A stretch of DNA of 64,000 bases. Source: Alphaproteobacteria bacterium. GTDB taxonomy: Bacteria; Pseudomonadota; Alphaproteobacteria; Micropepsales; Micropepsaceae. The notes under the pieces were generated by a model, which ran no database searches, had not been told where the DNA came from, and saw only the letters and a program-made list of their open reading frames with translations. Made by a program: the position numbers and the translations under genes. The stretch is taken from positions 1 through 64,000 of the forward strand of contig JAJPHG010000024.1 of the NCBI GenBank assembly GCA_021325375.1. The letters are read 5' to 3'. Shown in pieces: positions 53,039 to 61,772 of this stretch; position 1 is the first letter of the stretch; every line of letters begins with the position of its first letter.

Positions 53039-53824
53039 CTACGCGATTGGGATCTTCACCACCTTCGCCCGGCCGGTGAGAACCTGCATCACCTGGCGCG
53101 GGACGAGCCTGAGGTCGTAGTAGTTGCGGCGGAGCTGGCGTCTCACCAGCGCCATGCCGCGCGGCTTCGTCGCCTCGCGCGTGCGGTGGATGTCGGTCGA
53201 GCCGCCCACCTCCTCGCGCTGGTCGAGGATCGCGGGCAGGAGCTGCCACGGCTTGAGCCACTCGAACGCCGGCGAGTTGTTGGGATTGAACATGAGGTGA
53301 TCGACGGGAAGCGCGATCTTGTCCTTGATGTCCGCGAGCCGCGCCGCCGTCTCGCGCGAGATGATGTAGCCGCCCGTGCCGGTGTGGCGCGAGAGCAGCG
53401 GCGCGAGCGTGCGGCCCTTCACCTCGAGGCGCGGCTTGCCGATGACGATGAGCTGGTTCTCGTCGCCATAACGCTCGGGCTTCACCAGGCCCACGCCTTT
53501 GGGAATCCAATCGCTGCTCAGGAGGAATTCGGGCGCGGAATCCGAAAGAAGGATGTCGTCCTCCAGCACGACCGCGTAGTCGTCCGGGCCGTCCGCGATC
53601 ATGCGCCAGATATGGATGTGGCTGGTGGTGCAGGCCTTGTCGCCGGGCGAGAGCGTGCCCAGCGGCCCGCTCTGCGCGAACGGCGCGCCCAGCACCGCCG
53701 GGTCGGCGGTCTTCGCATCGACCGCATCGAAGCGCTCGAACGCGATGCCGAGGCGGCCGAGCTGGGCCGCCATCGCCGCAAGCCGGTCCGGCCGGCGTTC
53801 GAGATTGACGAGAAAGGTGCGCAT
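53039..53824 (-). CDS. Glycosyltransferase family 25 (LPS-type) protein
   Basis: A 261-residue enzyme of GT25, which adds sugars to lipopolysaccharide or other surface glycans. The N-terminus MRTFLVNLERRPDRL and the metal/nucleotide motif YAVVLEDDI (about 85-95) are family hallmarks. HLMFNP with a late conserved Asp/His is also present. It lacks membrane segments, as expected for a cytoplasmic peripheral enzyme. It starts with ATG at 53824, 66 bases from the divergent small membrane-protein gene. Confidence 0.9.
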   Translation of the reverse strand: MRTFLVNLERRPDRLAAMAAQLGRLGIAFERFDAVDAKTADPAVLGAPFAQSGPLGTLSPGDKACTTSHIHIWRMIADGPDDYAVVLEDDILLSDSAPEFLLSSDWIPKGVGLVKPERYGDENQLIVIGKPRLEVKGRTLAPLLSRHTGTGGYIISRETAARLADIKDKIALPVDHLMFNPNNSPAFEWLKPWQLLPAILDQREEVGGSTDIHRTREATKPRGMALVRRQLRRNYYDLRLVPRQVMQVLTGRAKVVKIPIA

Positions 53825-53889
53825 GGATGGGCCGAGCATTAGCCCAGCGCGCCCGGGCGCGCAAACGCGGAACATGCTATACTGCCGCG

Positions 53890-54234
53890 ATGTCATATTC
53901 GTCCCGAGATCGCGTTAGGAACGAGGCGCCCGAGACCAAAGGGGTCCGGGGATCGGTGTTCATCCTGTCGTGCACGCTGATATTGGGGGTGCCGCCCCTG
54001 ATCGTCCGATTGCTCTTCGACGCGAACGATCACCCGTACGGCACGATCATGTGGACCGGCGTTATGGCCATGACGGCGTACAATCTCTTCGTGGAATACC
54101 GCCGCCCCCCGGGTGACGAGCGCTACATGCGCGAGACCACGCGCTGGGTGGGCATCGCGTTCCTGGTCGCAGCCGCTGCCGTGGCGGCATGGTATGTGTC
54201 GCATCACGTCTACGGATTCTCCATCAAGCCGTGA
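53890..54234 (+). CDS. Small membrane protein of unknown function
   Basis: A 114-residue protein with three hydrophobic segments at about 22-42, 50-67 and 88-106 and a charged N-terminus. It overlaps the downstream phosphatase gene by GTGA, so it is the first gene of a three-gene overlapping run that ends with alkB. No family recognised; AT content is slightly higher than its neighbours. Confidence 0.72.
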   Translation: MSYSSRDRVRNEAPETKGVRGSVFILSCTLILGVPPLIVRLLFDANDHPYGTIMWTGVMAMTAYNLFVEYRRPPGDERYMRETTRWVGIAFLVAAAAVAAWYVSHHVYGFSIKP

Positions 54235-54833
54235 TCGCGCTTCTGAACCGCCTCTACAATTTCCACTGGATCGTGCCGGGCGAAGCCGCGCGCTCGGCGC
54301 AGGCCTATGCGGGCATGCTCGGTCCGTTCCTGACGCGCAACGGATTGAGGGCGGTGATCAACTTGCGCGGCCATCACCCGAAATTCGCCTGGTGGGCTTA
54401 TGAGAGCGAGGTCTGCGCGCGGCTGGGCGTGGCGCATTTCGACGCGATGATGGATTCGCGCCGCCTGCCGCTGAAGGAGATGCTTGTCGCGCTCTTCGAT
54501 GCGTTCGACGCGGCGCCCAGGCCCTTCGTCATCAAATGCAGCGGCGGCCAGGACCGCACCAGCCTCGCCGCCGCGCTCTATATCGTCCACCGCAGAGGCT
54601 GGGGGGCGCGCGACGATGCGCTGAGGCAATTCGCGCGTTTCCCGTATCTGCATTTCCCCAGGAAGCATCAGCGCTGGCTGCGCGAATTCCTGGGCTATGC
54701 GCAGGAGCAGGCCTGCGGCCGTCCGCTGGCGGACTGGGTCCGCGACGGCTACGACCCGCAAGCCTTCGCCGGGTGGCTTGCGCCCGGCACGTTCAACGGG
54801 ATCTGGGAGCCGTGGAAGCCGCCCTCAAGATAG
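54231..54833 (+). CDS. Protein tyrosine/dual-specificity phosphatase-like protein
   Basis: A 200-residue phosphatase. The catalytic P-loop is C103-S-G-G-Q-D-R109-T110, preceded by Lys102 instead of the usual His. The general acid is likely Asp71 or Asp75 in HFDAMMDS. Fold cues LRAVINLRG and the two helices after the P-loop agree with the bacterial DSP/PTP family. The GTG start overlaps the membrane-protein stop. It overlaps the alkB gene by 22 bases, so translation of all three is linked. Confidence 0.85.
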   Translation: MIALLNRLYNFHWIVPGEAARSAQAYAGMLGPFLTRNGLRAVINLRGHHPKFAWWAYESEVCARLGVAHFDAMMDSRRLPLKEMLVALFDAFDAAPRPFVIKCSGGQDRTSLAAALYIVHRRGWGARDDALRQFARFPYLHFPRKHQRWLREFLGYAQEQACGRPLADWVRDGYDPQAFAGWLAPGTFNGIWEPWKPPSR

Positions 54834-55420
54834 CGCCCGGCGTGATGCTGTGGCGCGAGAGGCTCGACCGCGCGGCGCAGAAGGCGCTGCTCGACGCGGT
54901 GCTGGGGGCTGCGGAATTCTATCGCCCCGTGATGCCCGGATCGGGCGCGCCGTTCTCGGTCGAGGAGACGAATTTCGGACCGCTCGGCTGGTATTCCGAC
55001 CGCGACGGCTATCGCTACACGGCCACCCATCCCAAGACGGGCGCGCCATGGCCGGCGATCCCGACCGCGCTGCTTGCGCTGTGGGACGCGACGACGGGGT
55101 ACGGCGCGCCGCCGCAGTGCTGCCTCGTCAATCTCTACCGCGCGGGCGCGCGCATGGGGCTGCACCAGGACCGCGACGAGCAGGCGGCCGACGCGCCGGT
55201 CCTGTCAGTGTCGCTCGGCGACGACGCGCTGTTCCGCATCGGTGGCGCGACGCGGCGCGGGCCGACGCAGAGCCTGAAGCTCTCATCCGGCGACGTGCTG
55301 AGCTTCGGCGGCCCCGCGCGCCTCGCCTTCCACGGCATCGACCGGATCGTGCCGGGCACCTCCACGCTGGTGCCTGGCGGAGGACGGATCAACCTGACGC
55401 TGAGACGGGTCACCAAATAA
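54812..55420 (+). CDS. alkB: Alkylated DNA repair dioxygenase AlkB
   Basis: A 202-residue Fe(II)/2-oxoglutarate dioxygenase that removes 1-methyladenine and 3-methylcytosine from DNA. Iron ligands are H118, D120 and H174. The 2-oxoglutarate Arg pair is in R192-I-N-L-T-L-R198. The substrate loop RVxxLYR/NLYRAGARMG is present. The GTG at 54812 is uncertain because its ribosome site is only two bases away; an ATG at 54845 is an alternative. It is followed by a hairpin terminator. Confidence 0.93.
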   Translation: MEAALKIAPGVMLWRERLDRAAQKALLDAVLGAAEFYRPVMPGSGAPFSVEETNFGPLGWYSDRDGYRYTATHPKTGAPWPAIPTALLALWDATTGYGAPPQCCLVNLYRAGARMGLHQDRDEQAADAPVLSVSLGDDALFRIGGATRRGPTQSLKLSSGDVLSFGGPARLAFHGIDRIVPGTSTLVPGGGRINLTLRRVTK

Positions 55421-55423
55421 AAC

Positions 55424-55453
55424 GGCGCCCGACCGGGGGGCCAGTCGGGCGCC
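55424..55453 (+). terminator. Hairpin terminator after alkB
   Basis: A perfect ten-base stem GGCGCCCGAC / GTCGGGCGCC, starting three bases after the alkB stop. The following T-tract is weak (TTGCGCC). Confidence 0.65.
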
Positions 55454-55745
55454 TTGCGCCGTTACGCGCCGGCGTCGGGAGGGGATGACCGACGCCACCG
55501 AAGAGCGAGACCCAGCTTGCGAGCGGGGGGGCAGTGCTTGCTGGATCAGTGTCCGCCCTTCGAAGGCAAAGCTATGCATCCCAGCCACAGTTTGCAACTA
55601 TTTTCTGCGTAATGGCATTTTATAAGGTTTTTTTAATGACAGTGACGAATTTGCACCAGTGTTGTAGGGGCTTTTCCCGGGCGATTTCGCCCGTTCCACA
55701 TCCAAATTTTGCGGATTTGAGACAGGCGTTTCTCCCGAACACCGC
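55454..55745. other. Intergenic stretch with no credible gene
   Basis: Lower GC than neighbours, especially 55550-55660. No ribosome-site-supported frame on either strand and no obvious RNA. It ends at a type-D inverted repeat. Confidence 0.55.
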
Positions 55746-55930
55746 TGTCATCCCCGGCGAGGATCGCTCGCGATGCGAGCGATCCGAGGTCAAGGGGACC
55801 CAGGTGGTAGATCGAGGCGGAGAAATCCAAAATTCGAGCAAGAATTTTTCTGCTCTCGCTCTCGGCAATCGCCTGGGTCCCCTTGACCTCGCACCGCGTG
55901 CTTCGCACGCGATGCCCGCCGGGGATGACA
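55746..55930. repeat. Type-D long inverted-repeat element
   Basis: 185 bases. Ends are TGTCATCCCCGGCG and its inverse CGCCGGGGATGACA. Inside, GGTCAAGGGGACCCAGG pairs with CCTGGGTCCCCTTGACC. Short hairpins (TCGCTCGCGATGCGAGCGA and GTGCTTCGCAC) lie in the arms, and the centre is AT-rich. It lies 326 bases after alkB and 90 bases before the MATE gene. Confidence 0.9.
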
Positions 55931-56020
55931 ATGGCGCGTAGGTGATATGACAGGCGCTATCGATGTTGACCCACAGGGCCGCAAGGTCCATGCAACTTCG
56001 GCTTCGAGCGAGTCACGAAA

Positions 56021-57451
56021 ATGCCCAACCCACCCCCGCGCCGCGGCTTCGATCCGCGGCTTCTGGAAGGCTCGATCTCGCGCTCGCTGTTCCTGCTGGC
56101 GGTGCCGATCATGGGCGCCAACATCCTGCAGGTCGCCTACCAGCTCGTCGACGCGTTCTGGGTCGGACGGCTCGGCGCCGATGCCGTCGCCGCGGTGTCG
56201 GTGACGATGCCGATCATGTTCCTGCTCGTCGCGGCCGGGATGGGCTTCGCCATCGCCGGCACGACGCTGATCGCGCAATACACCGGGGCGCGCGACCACG
56301 ACATGGTCGATCACGTCGCCGCGCAGACCCTGCTTACCATCCTCGCGGTCTCGATAGCATTGGGCGCGCTCGGCTTTGTGCTGACGCCGGTGATCCTGAA
56401 AGCCATGGGCGTGAGCCCGGCCGTCTATGACGGCGCGCTCTCCTTCATGCGCGTGATCTTCGCCGCCCTGCCCTTCACCTTCATCTATGCGATGGCGCAG
56501 GCCTTGATGCGCGGCGTCGGCGAGGTGCGGGCGCCGCTCTACATCGTGGCGTCAACGGTGGTCGTGAACTTCTTCCTCGATCCCATATTGATCTTCGGCC
56601 GCTACGGCGCGCCCGCCTGGGGCGTGACGGGGGCCGCGATCGCGACCCTTATCGCGCAGGCCTTCGCCGCGGCCATCGCGCTCAGGCTCCTGTTCGGAGG
56701 CCGCTACGGCATCCACATCCATTGGCGCGACTTCGCCCCCGATTTCGCCTTCGTCAAGCGCGCCTTCCTGCTCGGCTATCCCGCCTCCATCGAGCAATCG
56801 GCGCGCGGGCTGGGCATGACGGTGCTCACCTTCCTGATCGCGAGCTTCGGCACGGTGGTGATGGCGAGCTTCGGCGTCGCCTCCAACGTCTTCAACGTCG
56901 TGATCATCCCGGCGATGGGATTCTCGATGGCGACGTCGACGCTGGTCGGCCAGAACATCGGCGCAGGGAATCTGGCGCGCGCGGAGAAGGTGGCGAAGCT
57001 CTCCGCCGCCATCACCTTCGGCGTGCTGACCTTCTTCGGGATCCTGTGCTTCCTGTTCGCGCCCGAGCTGGTGCGCTTCTTCATCCCCAAGGACGCGGAA
57101 GTGGTGCGCGAGGGCGCGGTCTATATCCGCGTCGTGGCGTGGAGCTTCGGCTTCATCGGCCTGCAATTCGCGCTCACCGGCGTGCTGCGCGCGGCGGGCG
57201 AGATGATCCCGGCGATGGTGATCGGCCTCGTCTCGCAATGGCTGCTGCAGATCCCCTTGGCTTTCATCTTGTCCCAGCATACGCCGCTGGGAGTCACCGG
57301 AATCTGGTGGTCGACGCCCATCGCCAACGTTCTCGCCGCCAGCGTCGCGGGAATCTGGTTCCTGCGCGGCAGCTGGAAGACGCGCCGCCTGATCGCGCGC
57401 AAGCCCGTCGAGGTCCAGCAGGAAGAGGTCGAGGAACAGGCGCAGATGTGA
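56021..57451 (+). CDS. MATE family efflux transporter
   Basis: A 476-residue inner-membrane exporter with 12 expected helices in two homologous halves. The first half starts GSISRSLFLLAVPIMGANILQVAYQLVDAFWVGRLGADAVAAV, the second FLLGYPASIEQSARGLGMTV. MATE pumps use Na+ or H+ to export cationic drugs and metabolites. Acidic and polar residues in helix 1 are typical of the DinF/NorM-like group. The gene stands alone, with a type-A element 15 bases after it. The ribosome site is weak (GCGAG). Confidence 0.93.
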   Translation: MPNPPPRRGFDPRLLEGSISRSLFLLAVPIMGANILQVAYQLVDAFWVGRLGADAVAAVSVTMPIMFLLVAAGMGFAIAGTTLIAQYTGARDHDMVDHVAAQTLLTILAVSIALGALGFVLTPVILKAMGVSPAVYDGALSFMRVIFAALPFTFIYAMAQALMRGVGEVRAPLYIVASTVVVNFFLDPILIFGRYGAPAWGVTGAAIATLIAQAFAAAIALRLLFGGRYGIHIHWRDFAPDFAFVKRAFLLGYPASIEQSARGLGMTVLTFLIASFGTVVMASFGVASNVFNVVIIPAMGFSMATSTLVGQNIGAGNLARAEKVAKLSAAITFGVLTFFGILCFLFAPELVRFFIPKDAEVVREGAVYIRVVAWSFGFIGLQFALTGVLRAAGEMIPAMVIGLVSQWLLQIPLAFILSQHTPLGVTGIWWSTPIANVLAASVAGIWFLRGSWKTRRLIARKPVEVQQEEVEEQAQM

Positions 57452-57465
57452 GGTCTGTGCCCATC

Positions 57466-57629
57466 TGTCATGGCCCGCGAATGCGGGCCACCCAGCTGGG
57501 TTCTGCACGCTTATTGAAAGGATCACGCGGGAGGTTCTTTTCTTCTCCGCGACTCCGTGTCTCCGCGTGAAATTCTTTTTGTGATCGAGCAGACGTCACC
57601 TGGGTGGCCCGCATTCGCGGGCCATGACA
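57466..57629. repeat. Type-A inverted-repeat element, copy 3
   Basis: 164 bases. The 30-base ends are identical to those of copy 2. The 100-base centre is unrelated to the other two copies and contains its own weak CACGCGGAG/CTCCGCG pair. It fills the gap between two convergent genes. Confidence 0.92.
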
Positions 57630-57637
57630 TCGCGGCC

Positions 57638-59035
57638 CTACATCCTCCCGAAATCCTTCGCCGTCCTGTCGATCGCGTCCTTGGCCTTGGCGATCAGCTC
57701 CTCGATCTCGCTTTCGGAGATCGTCAAGGGCGGGGCGCAGACCATCGTGTCGCGGATCGCGCGCATGATGAGGCCGCCGTCGAAGCAGTAGTTGCGGCAA
57801 TGCGTGCCGACGTTGCCGGGCTCGGGGAAGAAGCTGCGCTTAGGTCTATCGGGCACCAGCTCGACGGCGCAGAGCAGCCCGCGCCCGCGCACCTCGCCCA
57901 CCAGCGGATGGTCCGCGAAGGTCTCGCGCATGCGGCGCTGGAAGAGCGGGCCGATCTCGCTTCCGGTGCGTTTCACCAGACCCTCGCGCTCGATGATCTC
58001 GAGGTTCTTGAGCGCCACGGCCGACGCGACCGGATGGCCGGAATAGGTATAGCCGTGGACGAGCTCCTCGTTGGCATTGGCGATCGCCTCGCCCATGCGC
58101 GCGCCCAGCGAGATCGCCGAGATCGGCTGGTATCCGGAGGACAGTCCCTTCGCCATCGTCATGATGTCGGGCGATAGATTGTAGGCCTGCGCGCCGAACC
58201 ATTCGCCGAGGCGGCCGAAGCCGGTGATGACCTCGTCGAGATGCAGGAGCACGTCGTATTTGGCGCAGATCTTCTCAACCAGCGGCCAATAGCTCCGCGG
58301 CGGGAAGATGAGCCCGCCCGCGCCCTGCACCGGCTCGGCCGAGAACGACGCGACGCGGCCGGGGCCGAGCTGCAGGATTTTTTCTTCGAGCTTCTTGGCG
58401 ATCAGCTCGCCGAATTCATCGGGCGCGATGTCGCCGTAACCCGCGGCCTGCGCGCCGAACCAGTAAGGCCCCGGCACCTTCTCGAAACCCGCCAAAGGAA
58501 GATCGAATTGCGGATGCATCGGGGTGAGGCCCGAGAGCGACGCCGCGGCCATCGTCACGCCGTGATAGGCATAGTCGCGCGACAGGTGAATCTTCTTCTC
58601 CGGCCTGCCCTTCAGGTTCCAGTAGTAGCGGATCAGCTTCAGCGCGCTGTCGTTCGCCTCCGAGCCGGAATTGGCGAAGAGCACGCGCTCGTGGCCGGAG
58701 GGCAAGACGCTCGCGAGCTTGGTTGCGAGCTCGATGGTGTACGGGTTCGAGGTCTTGAAGAAATGGTTGTAGTAGGGAAGCGTCTTCAGCGCCTCATAGC
58801 CCGCTTCCGCGAGCTCCTTGTTGCCGTAACCGATCTGCACGCACCACAGCCCCGACATGCCGTCGAGGATCTTGTTGCCCTCGGAATCCCACAGATAGAC
58901 GCCGTCGGCGCGGGTGATCACGCGCACGCCTTCCTTGTTCAGCGCGGCCGTGTCGGAGAACGGATGAATGTGATGGGCGGCATCGAGCGCCCGCCAATGC
59001 TTGGTCTGGTTGTGCGTGGAGGATGGGATGGGCAT
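57638..59035 (-). CDS. Class III PLP aminotransferase, polyamine/omega-amino type (SpuC-like)
   Basis: A 465-residue aminotransferase of fold type I. GSEAND near residue 124, D267 in HLDEVITGFGR (pyridine nitrogen contact) and the PLP Lys296 in MAKGLSSGYQP are all visible. The sequence resembles putrescine-pyruvate or omega-amino-acid aminotransferases (SpuC), consistent with a PuuA-like gene 3.6 kb away in the same direction. The substrate is an inference. AGAGGA before ATG at 59035 supports the start. Confidence 0.92.
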   Translation of the reverse strand: MPIPSSTHNQTKHWRALDAAHHIHPFSDTAALNKEGVRVITRADGVYLWDSEGNKILDGMSGLWCVQIGYGNKELAEAGYEALKTLPYYNHFFKTSNPYTIELATKLASVLPSGHERVLFANSGSEANDSALKLIRYYWNLKGRPEKKIHLSRDYAYHGVTMAAASLSGLTPMHPQFDLPLAGFEKVPGPYWFGAQAAGYGDIAPDEFGELIAKKLEEKILQLGPGRVASFSAEPVQGAGGLIFPPRSYWPLVEKICAKYDVLLHLDEVITGFGRLGEWFGAQAYNLSPDIMTMAKGLSSGYQPISAISLGARMGEAIANANEELVHGYTYSGHPVASAVALKNLEIIEREGLVKRTGSEIGPLFQRRMRETFADHPLVGEVRGRGLLCAVELVPDRPKRSFFPEPGNVGTHCRNYCFDGGLIMRAIRDTMVCAPPLTISESEIEELIAKAKDAIDRTAKDFGRM

Positions 59036-59251
59036 GGAATTCCTCTGCCGGTTGCCGTGAATGACGAAGGGCGGGCGCGGAACGCGCGCTAGCGGCACGG
59101 CGGAGTGTAGCCGATCCTGGCGCAGAGGATGAGAAGCGAACGCTTTTTCGACATGGATGCAATCTAGCAGGCCGGGCGGCCGCAGTCACCTTCCCCGCTT
59201 GCGCGGCAGGCCCCGGTTCGGCCAGATAGGCAGGAGATTTTCGGCCCGAAC

Positions 59252-60361
59252 ATGCCCTCGCCCCTCACCGCCATCAAATCCATGCAATCGTGGCTTGCCT
59301 GGATCCCGCGCTACGAGCGCCAGCTCTCGGCGGTGGGGATGCTCACGGGCTTTGCGACGGACAATGTCATGTTCCGGCGCATCGACCTGCCGAACACGCA
59401 GATCATCTTCATCGTCTATCTGTGCCTGGCCGCGGCCTCGATCGTGATCCTGCATTCGCTCAACGCCCATACCGACCCGGACGTGCCCAAGCCGCGCTGG
59501 CAGAGCTGGCTGCCCTTCGCCAGCCAGTTCGCGCTCGGCGGATTGTGGAGCGGGTTCCTGATCTTCTACACGCGCAGCGCCGTGCTGCTGGCATCGTGGC
59601 CGTTCCTCCTGGTGCTGGCGGCGATCTTCATCGGCAACGAGGTGTTCAAGCACTATCACTCCCGCCTCGCCTTCACCGCGGTGCTGCTGTTCTTCGCCCT
59701 CTTCTCCTACGCCATCGTCACCGTGCCGATCCTGACCCACACGGTAGGCATGTTCACCTTCCTGCTCAGCGGGTTTGCCGCGGTCGCGGTGTTCGTCGTG
59801 TTCCTCTACGTGCTGTCGTGGTTCGGCCTGAGCGCTTTCATCGCCTCGAAATGGCAGATCGCGGGCGGCGCGGCGGCGGTGTATGCGCTGATCAACCTCT
59901 TCTGGTTCACCGGCGTGCTGCCGCCGCTTCCCATCGCCTTGGCGAAGTCGGGCGTCTACAACACGATCAAGCATACCGGCGACGGCTATTTCGGCACCGC
60001 CGAGCAGCAATCCTGGTATGCGGGCGCGGTAAGCCCGCCGCTGCTGCATGTGGCGCCGGGCGAGCCCGTCTACGTCTACAGCGCCGTCTTCGCGCCGGTC
60101 AGCTTCTCGATGCGCATCACCCATTCCTGGCAGCGCTACAATCCCAAGACGCGGCGCTGGATCCCTGTGTCGAACGTGACCTACCCGATCAACGGCGGGC
60201 GCGACGGCGGCTATCGCGGCTATACGATCAAGCGCCATCCGCAGGCCGGCGACTGGCGCGTCGACATCTCCACCGACGACGGCCGGCTGCTCGGCCGCGT
60301 ACGGTTCAGGATCGACCCGACCGTGGCGCCGGTGAACGCGGTGGAGACGAAGCTGGATTAG
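59252..60361 (+). CDS. DUF2914 membrane protein
   Basis: A 369-residue protein. Six or seven membrane segments fill residues 35-230. The periplasmic C-terminal domain (about 270-360) matches DUF2914: ITHSWQRYNPKTRRWI, then YPINGGRDGGYRGYT and DWRVDISTDDGRLLGRVRFRI. The domain is predicted to bind a carbohydrate or envelope partner, but no function is proven. A type-B element follows the stop. ATG at 59252 has no close ribosome site; an in-frame ATG at 59282 is the alternative. Confidence 0.88.
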   Translation: MPSPLTAIKSMQSWLAWIPRYERQLSAVGMLTGFATDNVMFRRIDLPNTQIIFIVYLCLAAASIVILHSLNAHTDPDVPKPRWQSWLPFASQFALGGLWSGFLIFYTRSAVLLASWPFLLVLAAIFIGNEVFKHYHSRLAFTAVLLFFALFSYAIVTVPILTHTVGMFTFLLSGFAAVAVFVVFLYVLSWFGLSAFIASKWQIAGGAAAVYALINLFWFTGVLPPLPIALAKSGVYNTIKHTGDGYFGTAEQQSWYAGAVSPPLLHVAPGEPVYVYSAVFAPVSFSMRITHSWQRYNPKTRRWIPVSNVTYPINGGRDGGYRGYTIKRHPQAGDWRVDISTDDGRLLGRVRFRIDPTVAPVNAVETKLD

Positions 60362-60363
60362 AA

Positions 60364-60572
60364 ACCACCCTCCCCTTGCCGCCTTCGCTCTCGCTACGGC
60401 GTGCCAGGAGATTCCCCCAGCCGCGGCATAGCCTTTAGGCGGAGCCGGGCGGGAGGGTCGAAATCTTTCGAGCGCAGCGAAGAAAGATTTCGGGGAGGGG
60501 TGGGCCGCCTCGCTCAGAACCCCTCCCCGAAAAATGCTTCGCATTTTTCGACCCTCCCTCAAGGGGAGGGTT
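60364..60572. repeat. Type-B inverted-repeat element, copy 3, interrupted
   Basis: 209 bases. The right arm matches copies 1 and 2 through CGAAAAATGCTTCGCATTTT and TCAAGGGGAGGG. The left arm is split after CCTCCCCTTG by about 75 unrelated bases before GGGAGGGTCGAAATC resumes. The split segment looks like an insertion or fusion of another repeat type. Lies between convergent genes. Confidence 0.85.
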
Positions 60573-60575
60573 GAA

Positions 60576-61220
60576 TCACGCCGCCGCGGGCATCTGGCCC
60601 ATGGCTTGGGTCTTCGACCATGCGGGCAAGGCCGCGAGACTCGCGTACCAGCGGCGGATCTCGGGATAGTTCTCAAGCGGGAACTGCGCGGGCTCGGCCA
60701 TGATCATGGGCGCGCCGACGGCGAAATCGGCGACGGTGAGCGCGTCGCCCACCAGGAACTTGCGGCCCTTGAGATGCTGGTCGAGAACGGCGGCGGCGCG
60801 GTTGAACTGCGCCAGCCCCTTCTCGACCTCGACCGGATCGGCGGCGCCGCGGCCGAACAAGCCTTTCACGAAGCGCTCGAAGATGAGGATCGCGCAGGCC
60901 TGGTCCCAATGCGCGCTCTCCCAGAACATCCAGCGCGTGACGTCGGCGCGGGCGCGCTCGTCCTTGGGCAACAGGCCCGCATCCCATTTCTTCGTCGCGA
61001 GATATTGGGCGATCGCGTTCGACTCCCACAGCGACCAGCCGTCCTCCTCGAGCACGGGCATGCGCTGGTTGAGATTGAGCGCGGTGAACTCAGGCGATTT
61101 CTGCGCGCCCTTCGAGAGATCGCAGAACACATACTCGTACGGCAGACCCAGATGGTTGGCGACGGCGAGCACCTTGAAGGCACGCGGGCTGGCGGCGAAG
61201 GCATGGATCTTGAGCGTCAT
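60576..61220 (-). CDS. Glutathione S-transferase family protein
   Basis: A 214-residue GST. The thioredoxin-like N-domain holds SPRAFKVLAVANHLGLPYEY, with a Ser near residue 11 in the usual catalytic position, and the NQRMPVLEEDGWSLWESNAIAQYLA glutathione-binding stretch with conserved cis-Pro and ES. The C-terminal domain (VGDALTVADFAVGAPM) is helical. AGGAGA precedes the ATG. It overlaps the SRPBCC gene by ATGA and is the last gene of the ArsR operon; it may detoxify the compound bound by its partners. Confidence 0.93.
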   Translation of the reverse strand: MTLKIHAFAASPRAFKVLAVANHLGLPYEYVFCDLSKGAQKSPEFTALNLNQRMPVLEEDGWSLWESNAIAQYLATKKWDAGLLPKDERARADVTRWMFWESAHWDQACAILIFERFVKGLFGRGAADPVEVEKGLAQFNRAAAVLDQHLKGRKFLVGDALTVADFAVGAPMIMAEPAQFPLENYPEIRRWYASLAALPAWSKTQAMGQMPAAA

Positions 61221-61771
61221 TTCTTGTCTCCTGATGGACGCGGCGTGTCGGCCGAGCCGGTTTCGATCAATTGCTTGAGGCGGAAGAGCTGAAGCTTGAG
61301 GACGCCGTCGGCGGTGCTTGGCAGCGCCTGATAGCCGCCCCAGACATAGCCGCCGAGATTGTAGACGAGATCGACCTTCGTGCTCTTGCCCTGCGGCGTG
61401 AGCACGATGTTCATCGCGCCGTCCATGCCGGTCGACTGGAACGGCCCGAGCGCGCCGCGCAAGCGCAGCAGCAGGTCGGGCCTGACCTGGACGACCGTCA
61501 TGTGCAGCGCGCTGCCGCCGCCCTTGAGCGTCTCGCACCAGCAGCCGCCGGCGCGCACCTCCAAGGTCATGTTCTTGGCGTCGCCCGACAAGGTGTGCGC
61601 GGAGCTCCACCAATGCGCGGGCTGGATCAGCTCGGCCCAGATCTTGTCGGGCGCGGCCGCGATCGTCTCATGCTCCTGCAGGCTGAAGCCGTTCGCCTGC
61701 TGGTCGACGACCTCGGCACGCGCCGTGCCGCACATCGCCGCGACCGCCGCGGCGATCAATAACACTCTCAT
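61217..61771 (-). CDS. Exported SRPBCC/START-like protein
   Basis: A 184-residue protein with a Sec signal (MRVLLIAAAVAAMCGTARA). The rest is an SRPBCC ligand-binding fold with FSLQEHETIAAAPDKIWAELIQPAHWW and VVQVRPDLLLRL. SRPBCC proteins make a deep hydrophobic cavity. Export is unusual, since its sister downstream of ArsR is cytoplasmic. AAGGAG precedes the ATG, one base after the AHSA1 stop; its own stop overlaps the GST start. Confidence 0.87.
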   Translation of the reverse strand: MRVLLIAAAVAAMCGTARAEVVDQQANGFSLQEHETIAAAPDKIWAELIQPAHWWSSAHTLSGDAKNMTLEVRAGGCWCETLKGGGSALHMTVVQVRPDLLLRLRGALGPFQSTGMDGAMNIVLTPQGKSTKVDLVYNLGGYVWGGYQALPSTADGVLKLQLFRLKQLIETGSADTPRPSGDKK

Positions 61772-61772
61772 C

